Source of the DNA: an uncultured Eubacteriales bacterium
Lineage (GTDB): Bacteria; Bacillota; Clostridia; Lachnospirales; Lachnospiraceae
Length of the DNA: 64,000 bases
Assembly: GCA_949286525.1 (NCBI GenBank)
Contig: CASECT010000039.1
Location: 1 to 64,000 of the forward strand
Direction of reading: 5' to 3'
In this document: positions 36,186 through 44,820 of the stretch, piece after piece
Position numbering within the stretch: position 1 is the first letter of the stretch
How the letters are laid out: every line of letters starts with the position of its first letter
Notes under the pieces: model-generated
What the model was told of the DNA's origin: nothing
The model's database searches: none
What the model saw: the letters and a program-made list of their open reading frames with translations, nothing else
Made by a program: the position numbers and the translations under genes

Positions 36186-36959
36186 CTACCGATGCCTGAT
36201 CTGCTCCAGCTCATCAAACACCGCATCGTTGAGCACCTTGATGTAAGTTCCCTTCATCCCCGAAGATCTGGTCTGGATCACGCCGGCGCTTTCCAGCTTG
36301 CGCAGAGCATTGACGATAACCGATCGGGTAATTCCTACCCGGTCCGCCACCTTGGATGCCACCAGCGTCCCTTCTGTTCCGTTCAGTTCATGGAAAATAT
36401 GCAGCATAGCCTCCTGCTCCGAACTGGACAGCGTGTTGACAGCAGAACGTACCATGGCAAGCTTCCGATCCTCCTCCGCCTGCTCCTCATGTACTGAGCG
36501 CAGCATCTCCAGACCCACAACGGTTGTCCCATACTCGCAGAGAATGATATCATCGATATCATACTCTTTGCCATGCCGGTAAACAAACAGCGTTCCCAGC
36601 CGCTCCCCTGCGATGTCGATAGGGGCGATAACCGCCGTGTACTCATGAAGATTTTCCTTCTCAAATCCCAGTGTCAGCAGATTGACATTCTCCTTTGTGG
36701 AGAGGATGCCAAGAAGCCGCTCGTTGAGCAGGCTGTCGATATATCCTCCCAATCGGTCAGAGATCAGCTCGGAGAGATCGTCTCCCTCCTCGTTATAGCT
36801 GACACCCAGGACTTTTCCTTTCCGGCTGAGCACCAGTACGCAGGAATCCAGGATCTCCGTCAACACCTGACAGATATCGTTGAATTTTACCTTCGAAGAA
36901 TGATTATTGTGCAGCAGCTTTCCGATTTTTCTTGTCTTGTCTAACAACTGAACACTCAT
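36186..36959 (-). CDS. codY: GTP-sensing pleiotropic transcriptional regulator CodY
   Basis: The product is 257 residues. An N-terminal GAF domain (LLDKTRKIGKLLHNN onward) binds branched-chain amino acids, and a C-terminal winged helix carries SKVADRVGITRSVIVNALRKLESAGVIQTRSSGMKGTYI. CodY with GTP and isoleucine/valine/leucine represses nitrogen, amino-acid and stationary-phase genes in Bacillota. It lies 18 bases downstream of topA, in the order yifB-dprA-topA-codY. The window also holds an AraC-tailed leuA, so a direct test of CodY control there is natural, though no clear CodY box was found by eye. Confidence 0.97.
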   Translation of the reverse strand: MSVQLLDKTRKIGKLLHNNHSSKVKFNDICQVLTEILDSCVLVLSRKGKVLGVSYNEEGDDLSELISDRLGGYIDSLLNERLLGILSTKENVNLLTLGFEKENLHEYTAVIAPIDIAGERLGTLFVYRHGKEYDIDDIILCEYGTTVVGLEMLRSVHEEQAEEDRKLAMVRSAVNTLSSSEQEAMLHIFHELNGTEGTLVASKVADRVGITRSVIVNALRKLESAGVIQTRSSGMKGTYIKVLNDAVFDELEQIRHR

Positions 36960-36977
36960 ATGCGTCTCCTGTTTTCT

Positions 36978-39041
36978 CTATTGCAGTACATAGCGGCATT
37001 CCTGATTGGCGCAGACAATCTTATTTCCCTTCTGCACCATATAACTGCCGCACTTGGGGCATTTTTCTGCAACCGGCTTCTGCCAGCTGACGAAATCACA
37101 TTCCGGATGATTCTCGCATCCGTAGAAACGCCTTCCCTTTTTGGTCTTGCGCACCACGATATCCTTGCCGCACTTAGGGCAGGGCACACCGATCTTTTCC
37201 AGATAGGGCTTGGTATTCCGGCACTCCGGGAATCCGGGACAGGCCAGGAACTTGCCGTGAGGGCCATACTTGACTACCATATTCCGCCCGCACTGTTCAC
37301 AGATCACATCGGTCACTTCATCCTCAATCTTTACCTTCTCCAGATCCTTCTGAGCCACCTTGACCGCCTCCTCCAGATCCGGATAGAAATTGCTGACCAC
37401 CGATTTCCAGGGGACAACTCCCTCCTCAATCTTATCCAGCAGTCCCTCCATATTGGCGGTAAAATGTTCGTCCACAATCGTCGGGAAAGATTCCTTCATG
37501 ATATTGTTTACCACTTCCCCCAGCTCCGTGACGAAGATATTCCTTCCCTCCTTGACGATATATCTGCGCTTCAGAAGGGTCGTAATAATCGGAGAATAGG
37601 TGGAAGGTCTTCCGATCCCCAGTTCCTCCAGCGTCCGTACCAGAGACGCCTCGGTAAAGTGCGGGGCGCTCTGGGTAAAATGCTGTTTCTCGTCGAAGGA
37701 TTTCCATGTAAGCGTGGAATCCTCGGTCAGGGCGCTTACCGCCGCGGAAGATTCCTCCTTCTCCTCCTCGGCCTCCGTATACACCAGCATGAAACCGTCA
37801 AAGGTCACTCTGGAAGCCGAGGCGGTAAACACATAGCTGCCTGCCCCAATACGCGCGCTGGTGGTCTCGTATACGGCGCTGCTCATCTGGCTTGCCATGA
37901 ACCGTTTCCAGATCAGCTGATACAGCCGGTACTGATCTCTGGTAAGGGAATCCTTCACGTCGGAAGGCGTCCGGTTCACATCAGAAGGCCGGATTGCCTC
38001 GTGGGCATCCTGTATCCTTCCGCTTTTCTTATTCGCGGCCTGAGCAGTTTTTTTCCGGTACTGCTGTCCGTAATGAGCGCCGATAAAATCAACCGCAGCC
38101 GCCTGGGCCTCCTCCGACACACGCACGGAATCGGTTCGAAGGTAAGTAATCAGGCCGACCGTTCCGGATCCCTTCACATCCACGCCCTCATAGAGCTGCT
38201 GGGCCACACGCATGGTTTTCTGAATGGAAAAATTCAGTGCCTTGGAGGCCTCCTGCTGCATGGTACTCGTGGTAAAGGGCAGCGGCGCTTTTTTCTCCCG
38301 CTGACCGTTCTTTACGGAGATGACCTGGTACTCGGCATTCTCCAGTCCCTTCATAATGGAATCCAGCGTCTCCTTGTCGGAGATGTCCGTCTTCCCGTCC
38401 TTTGTGCCGTAAAACTTGGCCGTCAGAGGTTTTCGTTCTCCCTTAACCCCCAGCACCACATCCAGCGTGTAGTACTCTCTGGGAATAAAATTGCTGATCT
38501 CCTCTTCCCGGTCGCAGATAATGCGCAGGGCCACCGACTGTACACGGCCGGCGGAAAGCCCCCGCTTGACCTTCGCCCACAGCAGAGGGCTGATCTCATA
38601 TCCCACCATGCGGTCCAGCATCCTTCTCGCCTGCTGTGCGTCCACCAGACTCATATCGATCTCCCTGGGATGCTTCAGGGATTCCTTTACCGCCTTTTGG
38701 GTAATCTCATTGAAGGTAATACGGTAAACCTTCTTATCCTCGAGTTTCAGCGCCTTGGTCAGATGCCAGGAAATCGCCTCTCCCTCCCGGTCCGGGTCCG
38801 TTGCCAGATAAATCTTATCTGCCTTCTTTACCTCCTTGCGCAACGCAGCAAGCAATTCGCCCTTTCCACGGATAGTAATATATTTCGGTTCAAAGTCATT
38901 GTCAGGATCGAATCCCATCTGGCTCTTTGGCATATCTCTCACATGACCGTTCGACGCCATGACTTCATAATTTTTTCCAAGAAATTTTTTTATGGTCTTC
39001 ACCTTCGCCGGTGACTCTACAATGACCAGGTTCTTTGCCAT
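36978..39041 (-). CDS. topA: DNA topoisomerase I
   Basis: The product is 687 residues, a type IA topoisomerase that relaxes negative supercoils. The Toprim domain begins KNLVIVESPAKVKTIKKFLG; the catalytic Tyr lies in GLITYLRTDS near residue 300; and the C-terminal 110 residues hold three Cys4 zinc ribbons (CEQC...CPGFPEC, CPKC...CENHPEC, CPKC...CANQEC). It lies between dprA (27 bases upstream) and codY. The arrangement matches the smf-topA...codY cluster of Bacillota with the intervening trmFO, xerC and hslVU genes missing here. Confidence 0.98.
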   Translation of the reverse strand: MAKNLVIVESPAKVKTIKKFLGKNYEVMASNGHVRDMPKSQMGFDPDNDFEPKYITIRGKGELLAALRKEVKKADKIYLATDPDREGEAISWHLTKALKLEDKKVYRITFNEITQKAVKESLKHPREIDMSLVDAQQARRMLDRMVGYEISPLLWAKVKRGLSAGRVQSVALRIICDREEEISNFIPREYYTLDVVLGVKGERKPLTAKFYGTKDGKTDISDKETLDSIMKGLENAEYQVISVKNGQREKKAPLPFTTSTMQQEASKALNFSIQKTMRVAQQLYEGVDVKGSGTVGLITYLRTDSVRVSEEAQAAAVDFIGAHYGQQYRKKTAQAANKKSGRIQDAHEAIRPSDVNRTPSDVKDSLTRDQYRLYQLIWKRFMASQMSSAVYETTSARIGAGSYVFTASASRVTFDGFMLVYTEAEEEKEESSAAVSALTEDSTLTWKSFDEKQHFTQSAPHFTEASLVRTLEELGIGRPSTYSPIITTLLKRRYIVKEGRNIFVTELGEVVNNIMKESFPTIVDEHFTANMEGLLDKIEEGVVPWKSVVSNFYPDLEEAVKVAQKDLEKVKIEDEVTDVICEQCGRNMVVKYGPHGKFLACPGFPECRNTKPYLEKIGVPCPKCGKDIVVRKTKKGRRFYGCENHPECDFVSWQKPVAEKCPKCGSYMVQKGNKIVCANQECRYVLQ

Positions 39042-39068
39042 AATAAACGCTCCTCGTCTCTGTCTGTC

Positions 39069-40205
39069 CTATCCCAGGCGCACATACTGGTTTTTGAAAT
39101 TTTCCCGGATCAATCCGAGATCACAGAGATGCATAATAGCCGCAAGAAGCGGCAATATTTCCAGTTTTGTCTCCCCCTGCAGCTGATCCAGCCCTTTAGG
39201 ATAGAAATCGAGACAACTATACACCAACCGCTCCTCTTTTTCAAGGAGAAAATTTCCCTCTCCCAAATTCTCCCGTTCCTTTCTGCTCCGGTTTTTGTCC
39301 GGATTCTCCCGGCAGTCGGAATACTCCCGGGGCGACGTTCCCATCCCCTCAAAAAGCTGACGAATATAATCCTCCACAGAACACACGATTCCGGCTCCCT
39401 GATCAATCAGTCGGTTGCATCCGGCGCTCATGGGATCCGTCGCCCTCCCCGGTACCGCGAACACATCCTTCCCCTGCTCCAGGGCAAAATCGGCGGTAAT
39501 CAGAGAGCCGCTCTTCTCCTTCGCCTCCACCACGACCACCTGGCTGCTCAACCCGCTGATAATCCGGTTTCTCGCCGGGAAATGCACTGCCAGAGGTTCT
39601 GTCCCGTCCCGATATTCCGAGAGCACTGTCCCATCCCGCAGAAGTCTTTCGTAGAGATTCTCATTCTGTCTGGGATAACAGATGTCCGTTCCGCAGCCCA
39701 GAACCGCTACCGCCCGTCCGCCCGCGTCCAGACATCCCCGGTGGGCCGCTCCGTCAATTCCTTTCGCCATGCCGCTCACTACGGTAATCCCGGCCTCCCC
39801 AAGGGCATAGCCCAGATCATAGGCAATTTTCTGGCCGTAGGCGCTGCAGCGCCGGGAACCCACCACCGCTACGGCCATCTCATTCCATCCATTCGCTTTC
39901 CCGCGAAAAAAAAGACCATAGGGCCGGTCATGTACCGAGCGCAGCTCTCCGGGATAACCGCTCTGTTCCACTGTCACAAAGGATGTCTCCCCGGTGCGGA
40001 AGTGATTCCACTCCCGGTCGATATCCCACTTTTTTCTGGATGCGAGAATTCCCTCCCGCTCCTTTTCCTTTAAAAATCTGCAGGAATCCAGCTTCTCCTC
40101 CGCGGCAAAATAAAGTTCTTTCGCGGAGCCAAAGCAGGCGATCAGCTGCCGCTTGCACATATTGCCTACACCCTGCAGGCATAATAACCAATATTGATAT
40201 TTCAT
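39069..40205 (-). CDS. dprA: DNA-processing protein DprA (housekeeping copy)
   Basis: The product is 378 residues. The Rossmann core has AVVGSRRCSAYGQKIA, VVSGMAKGIDGAAHRG and the ASGSLITADFALEQG-like stretch KSGSLITADFALEQGKDVF; the C-terminus is a winged helix (LLAAIMHLCDLGLIRE). DprA loads RecA on incoming single-stranded DNA in transformation. Its ATG overlaps the yifB stop by four bases and topA follows. This is distinct from the second DprA homologue at 59.9 kb, which has no winged helix. Confidence 0.95.
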   Translation of the reverse strand: MKYQYWLLCLQGVGNMCKRQLIACFGSAKELYFAAEEKLDSCRFLKEKEREGILASRKKWDIDREWNHFRTGETSFVTVEQSGYPGELRSVHDRPYGLFFRGKANGWNEMAVAVVGSRRCSAYGQKIAYDLGYALGEAGITVVSGMAKGIDGAAHRGCLDAGGRAVAVLGCGTDICYPRQNENLYERLLRDGTVLSEYRDGTEPLAVHFPARNRIISGLSSQVVVVEAKEKSGSLITADFALEQGKDVFAVPGRATDPMSAGCNRLIDQGAGIVCSVEDYIRQLFEGMGTSPREYSDCRENPDKNRSRKERENLGEGNFLLEKEERLVYSCLDFYPKGLDQLQGETKLEILPLLAAIMHLCDLGLIRENFKNQYVRLG

Positions 40206-41734
40206 TCATTTTTCTCCCAATACTTTTTATCCAGTCCCCGGTAACAGACCGCCTCCTGAAGCTGTAAGAGACTGATGCGCTCCTCCCCCGCCATATCCGC
40301 CAATGTGCGGGCTACGCGCAGAAGTTTGTGGTAGGACCGGGCCGTAAGTTCCAGGCGGTCATAGATCTGTTCCATATATTTCTTTTCTTTTGTTCCCAGC
40401 GGACAGTATGTTCCGATCTCCTTAGCCGGAATCCGGCTGTTAAAACCGATAACTGTCCCCTGAAAGCGTTCTCTCTGGATCTGATGTACCCGCATGACCC
40501 GCTTTCGAATTTCGGCGGATGGCTCGCTCTCCTTGCCCGCCGTCAGTTCCCGGTAGCTAACAGCCGGCGCCTCCACGCACAGATCCAGCCGGTCCAGCAT
40601 GGGCTGACTCAGGCGGCTCCTGTATCTGGCAATGGCGGCACTGGTGCACCGGCATCGCTCCATATCGGGGTAATAACCGCAGTCACAGGGGTTCATGGCC
40701 GCTACAAGGACAAAATCCGCCGGAAAGGTAAACGTCCCGCTGCTCCTGGAAATCTGCACCTTCCGGTCTTCCAGGGGCTGTCGCAGCGTCTCGATAACCG
40801 GCTTTCTGAATTCTGTCAGTTCGTCGAGAAACAGCACGCCCTTATTAGCCAGGGAAATCTCCCCCGGAACCGGTACGCTTCCGCCGCCGGTCATTCCCGC
40901 CGCTGTGATCGTATGATGAGGGCTGCGGAAAGGTCTGCTGGAGAGCAGTCGATCCCGTTCTCCGAATTTTCCGCAGACGCTGTAGATCCGGGACAGTTCC
41001 ATCTGTTCTTCCTCCGTCATGGGCGGCAGAATAGAAGGAATCGCCCTGGCAATCATGGTCTTCCCCGCTCCGGGCGGGCCGATCATCAGAAGATTGTGCA
41101 TGCCGCTGACCGCCGTCTCGCAGGCCCGCTTTAAAATCTTCTGCCCGCTGATATCTGAAAAATCATATGTGGCAGGCTTCTGGGATAGAACCTGCTTTTC
41201 CTCTGACGCTTCCGACGGCAATTTTCCCTCTGTCAGAAACTCCACAGCCTCCCGGACACTGCCCACCGCCACCGTCATAATCCCCGGAACCAGCTCTCCC
41301 TCCCGGCGGTTCTCCTTCGGGAGAATCATATACTTCATCCCGAGATCCCGGGCGGCCAGGGCTATGGGAAGCACGCCGGGCACACCGTTCACTTTTCCGT
41401 CCAGAGAGAGTTCTCCAATCATCATGATCTCTGCCAGAGGCTCCTTCGGCACTTCCCCCATAGCCGCCAGAAGAGAAATCGCAACCGGCAGGTCAAAGCC
41501 GGAGCCAGACTTGCGGATGTTTGCCGGAGAGAGATTGACCGTAATCCGTTTGACCGGTAGCATATAGCCGCAGTTTCTCAGGGCTGTGCGCACCCGATCC
41601 CTGGCTTCCCGCACCTCCGATGACAGATATCCCACCATCTCAAACACGGGCATACCGTCGCTGACATCGGTCTCTACCTCCACGGGGCGGCTGTCAATGC
41701 CGTGAATCATGGCTGTATAAACCATACTATACAA
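40202..41734 (-). CDS. YifB/ComM-family Mg-chelatase-like AAA ATPase
   Basis: The product is about 510 residues. An N-terminal Lon-protease-like domain (VEVETDVSDGMPVFEMVG) is followed by AAA with Walker A GPPGAGKTMIARAIPS and Walker B GVLFLDELTEF, and a C-terminal Mg-chelatase domain. In naturally competent species ComM is a branch-migration helicase acting with DprA and RecA, which fits the coupled dprA. The best-spaced start is TTG at 41734, 8 bases from AAGGAG; GTG/ATG at 41743-41740 are too close and ATG 41725 too far. Confidence 0.93.
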   Translation of the reverse strand: MYSMVYTAMIHGIDSRPVEVETDVSDGMPVFEMVGYLSSEVREARDRVRTALRNCGYMLPVKRITVNLSPANIRKSGSGFDLPVAISLLAAMGEVPKEPLAEIMMIGELSLDGKVNGVPGVLPIALAARDLGMKYMILPKENRREGELVPGIMTVAVGSVREAVEFLTEGKLPSEASEEKQVLSQKPATYDFSDISGQKILKRACETAVSGMHNLLMIGPPGAGKTMIARAIPSILPPMTEEEQMELSRIYSVCGKFGERDRLLSSRPFRSPHHTITAAGMTGGGSVPVPGEISLANKGVLFLDELTEFRKPVIETLRQPLEDRKVQISRSSGTFTFPADFVLVAAMNPCDCGYYPDMERCRCTSAAIARYRSRLSQPMLDRLDLCVEAPAVSYRELTAGKESEPSAEIRKRVMRVHQIQRERFQGTVIGFNSRIPAKEIGTYCPLGTKEKKYMEQIYDRLELTARSYHKLLRVARTLADMAGEERISLLQLQEAVCYRGLDKKYWEKNE

Positions 41735-41784
41735 TAGCATCACTCCTTACTCTCGCATATTCTGCTGAAAAAAATGGAAAAAAT

Positions 41785-41846
41785 CTGTCGAATGACAGTA
41801 AAGATAAAAAAGATGGGTCTATCATAACACAGATCCCATCTTTTTG
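41785..41846 (-). terminator. Terminator of sigK (with a second hairpin ahead of yifB)
   Basis: Minus strand: AGATGGGATCT (41841-41831), 10-base loop, AGACCCATCT (41820-41811), then six T; it follows the sigK stop codon. A short second hairpin, CTGTC/GACAG (41785-41798) with six T, follows. The main stem would also work from the other strand. Confidence 0.75.
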
Positions 41847-41859
41847 AAAGAAGTAATTC

Positions 41860-42522
41860 TTATTTTTTCTTGTCCTTTTGACTGCTCTGCGGCCCATTCT
41901 GTGCAAAAAACGCCTCCCGCAGCTTGCCAAGCGCTTTCTTCTCGATGCGGGAGACATAGGAGCGGGAGATGCCCAGTTTCTGAGCTGCCTCCCGCTGTGT
42001 AGTCTGGGCAGTTCTTCCGATACCGTACCGCATGGAAATAATCTGGTACTCTCTGTCGGTCAACACGCTGGGCAGCAGCCGGCGGAGCGTCGCGAGATCC
42101 TTCTCGTGCTCCATCTGCTCCACCACATCCACCGTCTCCTCTTCCAGGACATCAAACAGATGGATCTGGTTGCCCTCCCTGTCTGTGCCGATCGGTTCGT
42201 ATATGGAAATGTCCTTCGCCCTCTTTTTCTTCCCTCGAAAATACATCAAAAGCTCGTTGTCGATACATCTGGCGGCGTAGGTAGCCAGTTTGCTGCCCTT
42301 GCCCGGATTGTAGGTATCTACCGCCTTCAGAAGCCCGATAGTTCCGATGGAGATCATATCCTCCATATCATCCTCGGAATTATAATATTTCTTCGCCACA
42401 TGGGCGACAAGCCGCATATTGTGTTCGACGAGCTTTCGCTTTGCCTCCTGGTCGCCAGAAGCCATCCGCCGCAAGTAAGCATTTTCTTCCTGCGTACTCA
42501 GTGGTGTTAGGAAGGTTTTCAA
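41860..42522 (-). CDS. sigK: RNA polymerase mother-cell sigma factor SigK
   Basis: The product is 220 residues. Region 2 reads EHNMRLVAHVAKKYYNSEDDMEDMISIGTIGLLKAVDTYNPGKG and region 4 TQREAAQKLGISRSYVSRIEKKALGKL, closest to SigK/SigE sporulation factors. SigK drives late mother-cell genes for coat and spore maturation, which fits cotJ nearby. The start is TTG (MKTFLTPLS) with GAGGAG upstream; an in-frame stop lies just ahead, so no hydrophobic pro-sequence of the Bacillus type is encoded. The gene is uninterrupted by a skin-like element. It carries its own sporulation-type promoter. Confidence 0.92.
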   Translation of the reverse strand: MKTFLTPLSTQEENAYLRRMASGDQEAKRKLVEHNMRLVAHVAKKYYNSEDDMEDMISIGTIGLLKAVDTYNPGKGSKLATYAARCIDNELLMYFRGKKKRAKDISIYEPIGTDREGNQIHLFDVLEEETVDVVEQMEHEKDLATLRRLLPSVLTDREYQIISMRYGIGRTAQTTQREAAQKLGISRSYVSRIEKKALGKLREAFFAQNGPQSSQKDKKK

Positions 42523-42547
42523 TATCTCCTCGAAAAACCTTTTTTAC

Positions 42548-42574
42548 ATCATATGAGTCCGCGAAAAAGAAAGT
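42548..42574 (-). promoter_or_regulatory. Sporulation-type (SigE/SigK) promoter of sigK
   Basis: Minus strand AC (42574-42573), 17 bp, then CATATGAT (42555-42548), resembling the SigK/SigE form AC-N17-CATAnnnT(A). No sigma-A -35 is present. Confidence 0.5.
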
Positions 42575-42590
42575 GCCTTTCCACCCGAAA

Positions 42591-43595
42591 TTAACGAATC
42601 AGCTCGGTAAGACCGATCTTCTTGTGTACCTTGCGCAGAGTCTTGCCCGCCACATAGGCCGCCCGCTCATCGTTGGTCTTGATGCACTGGTCAATATAAC
42701 TCTTATCCTTCATAAGCTCATCGTAGCGTTTCTGCAGCGGCGTCAGCTCATCCGCCACCGCCTCTCCCACAGCCAGCTTGAATTCGCCGTAGCCCTTGCC
42801 ATCAAATTCCCGCTCAATCTCCTCCATGGTCTTTCCAGTCACACAGCCATAGATGCTCATCAGGTTGCTGATGCCCGGCTTATCCTCACTGAAACGCACC
42901 TCGGAACCGGAATCGGTTACCGCCCGCTTGAACTTGCGGATAATCGTATCCCTGTCGTCCAGCAGAAGAATCGTCGCGTTCTTGTTCTCGTCCGATTTGG
43001 ACATCTTCTTCGTGGGATCCGCGAGACTCATGATCTTGGCTCCGTTCTCACTGATATAGGCCTCTGGGATCGTGAAGACTTCGCCGTACAGGTTATTGAA
43101 CCGCTCCGCGATATCCCGGGTAATCTCCAGGTGCTGCTTCTGGTCCACGCCCACCGGCACCACATTGGCCTGATACAGAAGGATATCCGCCGCCATCAGC
43201 ACCGGGTAGGTGTAGAGGCCCGCGTTGATATTGTCCGCGTGCTTGCTGGCCTTATCCTTAAACTGGGTCATCCGGTTCAGCTCTCCCATATAGGTAAAGC
43301 AGTCCAGCACCCATCCCAGCTGGGCATGAGCCGCCACATGGGACTGATAATAGATGCAATTCTTTTCCGGATCCAGCCCCGCCGCCACATACAGCGCATA
43401 CAGCGCTCTGGCATTCTTCCGAAACTGTGCCGGTTCCTGACGCACGGTCAGGGAATGGAGATCCATAACGCCGTAAAAACAGGTAAACTCCTCATGCATC
43501 TTTACCCAGTTTTTCAGAGCCCCCAGGTAATTCCCCAAGGTCAGTGTCCCTGTCGCCTGCATACCGCTGTACAAAACCTTCTTATTCTCTTCCAT
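42591..43595 (-). CDS. trpS: Tryptophanyl-tRNA synthetase
   Basis: The product is 334 residues, class I aminoacyl-tRNA synthetase. The HIGH-equivalent is GTLTLGNYLGAL near residue 17 and the KMSKS loop KKMSKSDENKNATI near 193. It charges tRNA-Trp. It starts 6 bases downstream of the DUF5662 gene, so no T-box leader is present; expression probably comes from the upstream operon or an internal promoter. Confidence 0.98.
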   Translation of the reverse strand: MEENKKVLYSGMQATGTLTLGNYLGALKNWVKMHEEFTCFYGVMDLHSLTVRQEPAQFRKNARALYALYVAAGLDPEKNCIYYQSHVAAHAQLGWVLDCFTYMGELNRMTQFKDKASKHADNINAGLYTYPVLMAADILLYQANVVPVGVDQKQHLEITRDIAERFNNLYGEVFTIPEAYISENGAKIMSLADPTKKMSKSDENKNATILLLDDRDTIIRKFKRAVTDSGSEVRFSEDKPGISNLMSIYGCVTGKTMEEIEREFDGKGYGEFKLAVGEAVADELTPLQKRYDELMKDKSYIDQCIKTNDERAAYVAGKTLRKVHKKIGLTELIR

Positions 43596-43601
43596 CTTGC
43601 C

Positions 43602-44153
43602 TCATCCTCTTTTCTCTTTTCTGTTGCGCAGTACTTCCCTGCGGATATACTCCTCGGTGGTCCGCTCCCCCTTCTCCGCCAGCATCCGCAAAAGACGCTC
43701 CAACAGTTCCTCCGTCTCCGGATGCATCAGATAATTTCCCCTGCCTTTGAGGAAATAATTGAGGGCGCTGTCGTCCCGATAGTTTTCTTTCTGATAATTC
43801 TTGCTGGCCGCCACCCGGTCAACATACATCTCCACCACATAATTGACCGGCATCTTCATGCCCGCCATCTGCTTATCCGGTCCGAGCCCGTAATCAATCC
43901 AGTACTCGAAATGATGCCTGTTTCTCCCCTTATGATGCAGCCAGGCCAGCGATACGCCCGTGGCCTCCCGCTCTCCGTTGTTTGGGCTTCTGCTGCCGCC
44001 CTGATAGTATTTACAGCCCACCAGAAATTCCGTCGGACTGTATTTGGACAGATCATGCAGCAATCCCTGCCGGTATAGTCCTACCCGAAAACATCCTTTC
44101 ATCACATAGATTTTATGCCGGGTAATCGTCTTGAAATGTTCCCATGCTTTCAT
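43602..44153 (-). CDS. DUF5662 family protein
   Basis: The product is 183 residues. It begins MKAWEHFKTITRHKIYVMKGC and contains GLYRQGLLHDLSKYSPTEFL and SLAWLHHKGRNRHHFEYW: the His/Asp spacing (HD...HH) looks like a metal-binding, HD-like module. I recognise it as the DUF5662 type, of unknown function, common in Clostridia and phages. The start at 44153 lies one base after the traX stop; an earlier in-frame ATG lies inside traX. It is followed closely by trpS. Confidence 0.78.
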   Translation of the reverse strand: MKAWEHFKTITRHKIYVMKGCFRVGLYRQGLLHDLSKYSPTEFLVGCKYYQGGSRSPNNGEREATGVSLAWLHHKGRNRHHFEYWIDYGLGPDKQMAGMKMPVNYVVEMYVDRVAASKNYQKENYRDDSALNYFLKGRGNYLMHPETEELLERLLRMLAEKGERTTEEYIRREVLRNRKEKRG

Positions 44154-44154
44154 T

Positions 44155-44820
44155 TTATATCCATGACCCGCTTCCGATATATTTCTCAATTATCCATAAT
44201 AATAGCAGATGCAGCGGATAAATCCAATAGAAAAATCGCTGTTTCTTTTTTCCGGCCTTTCCATTGTAAAGTCCGATGGGCAGCAGAGCGAGGATCGCGG
44301 CCCACTGCAGGCCGCCGACATAACCGAACAGATTGATAAGCACAAAAATCCCCCAGCCGATCCAGGGGGACGTCCCCTGCTGCGCCAGGTAGAAGGCAAA
44401 GACCATGAGCAGCCCTTCCGCCCCGTAGTCCGTATGCAGCACTTCCGCAAGAAGCCCCAGAAGCACAAAAGCCCCCGCGCCAAACAGCAGCTGTTCCCTG
44501 CAAAGCTCCAGCGCCCTCAGCAGGATCAGCCCCAGTGTCAGCGTAAAAAACACATTTTGATGGGCAAAAGAAAAAGGGACTCCGTAGAACGCCAGGTCAA
44601 AGGGGATCTCAGACAGCAGGGCAAACAGCGCCAGCCGTCCCAGATACCGCCGGTAATTGCCGGTATGACGAAATCCCTCCGCCAGGCAATAGGAGTAAAC
44701 AGGGAAGGCGACCCTTCCGATGATCCGCATCCAGATCTGATCCGGGAAAAGAATCGCCCCCACATGGTCGATGATCATGGTAAGTACCGCTATCCACTTC
44801 AGAACACTTCTGTCAATCAT
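44155..44820 (-). CDS. TraX family membrane protein
   Basis: A 221-residue protein with about seven hydrophobic helices. It starts VLKWIAVLTMIIDHVGAILFPDQIWMRIIGRVAFPVYSYCLAEGFRHTGN, the TraX signature first described for F-pilin N-acetylation. Chromosomal TraX homologues in Firmicutes are probably acyltransferases of unknown target. The ATG overlaps the stop of the upstream debranching-like gene by eight bases, and the DUF5662 gene begins one base after it ends. Confidence 0.85.
   Translation of the reverse strand: MIDRSVLKWIAVLTMIIDHVGAILFPDQIWMRIIGRVAFPVYSYCLAEGFRHTGNYRRYLGRLALFALLSEIPFDLAFYGVPFSFAHQNVFFTLTLGLILLRALELCREQLLFGAGAFVLLGLLAEVLHTDYGAEGLLMVFAFYLAQQGTSPWIGWGIFVLINLFGYVGGLQWAAILALLPIGLYNGKAGKKKQRFFYWIYPLHLLLLWIIEKYIGSGSWI

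Noticed and set aside
36960..39014. 684-codon plus-strand open frame antisense to topA
   Set aside because: It mirrors the topoisomerase gene and has no domain or ribosome binding site.
41860..42522. A skin-type prophage interruption of sigK
   Set aside because: The sigK frame is continuous from region 2 to region 4.
43596..43601. A T-box riboswitch before trpS
   Set aside because: Only six bases separate trpS from the upstream gene, so there is no leader to hold one.
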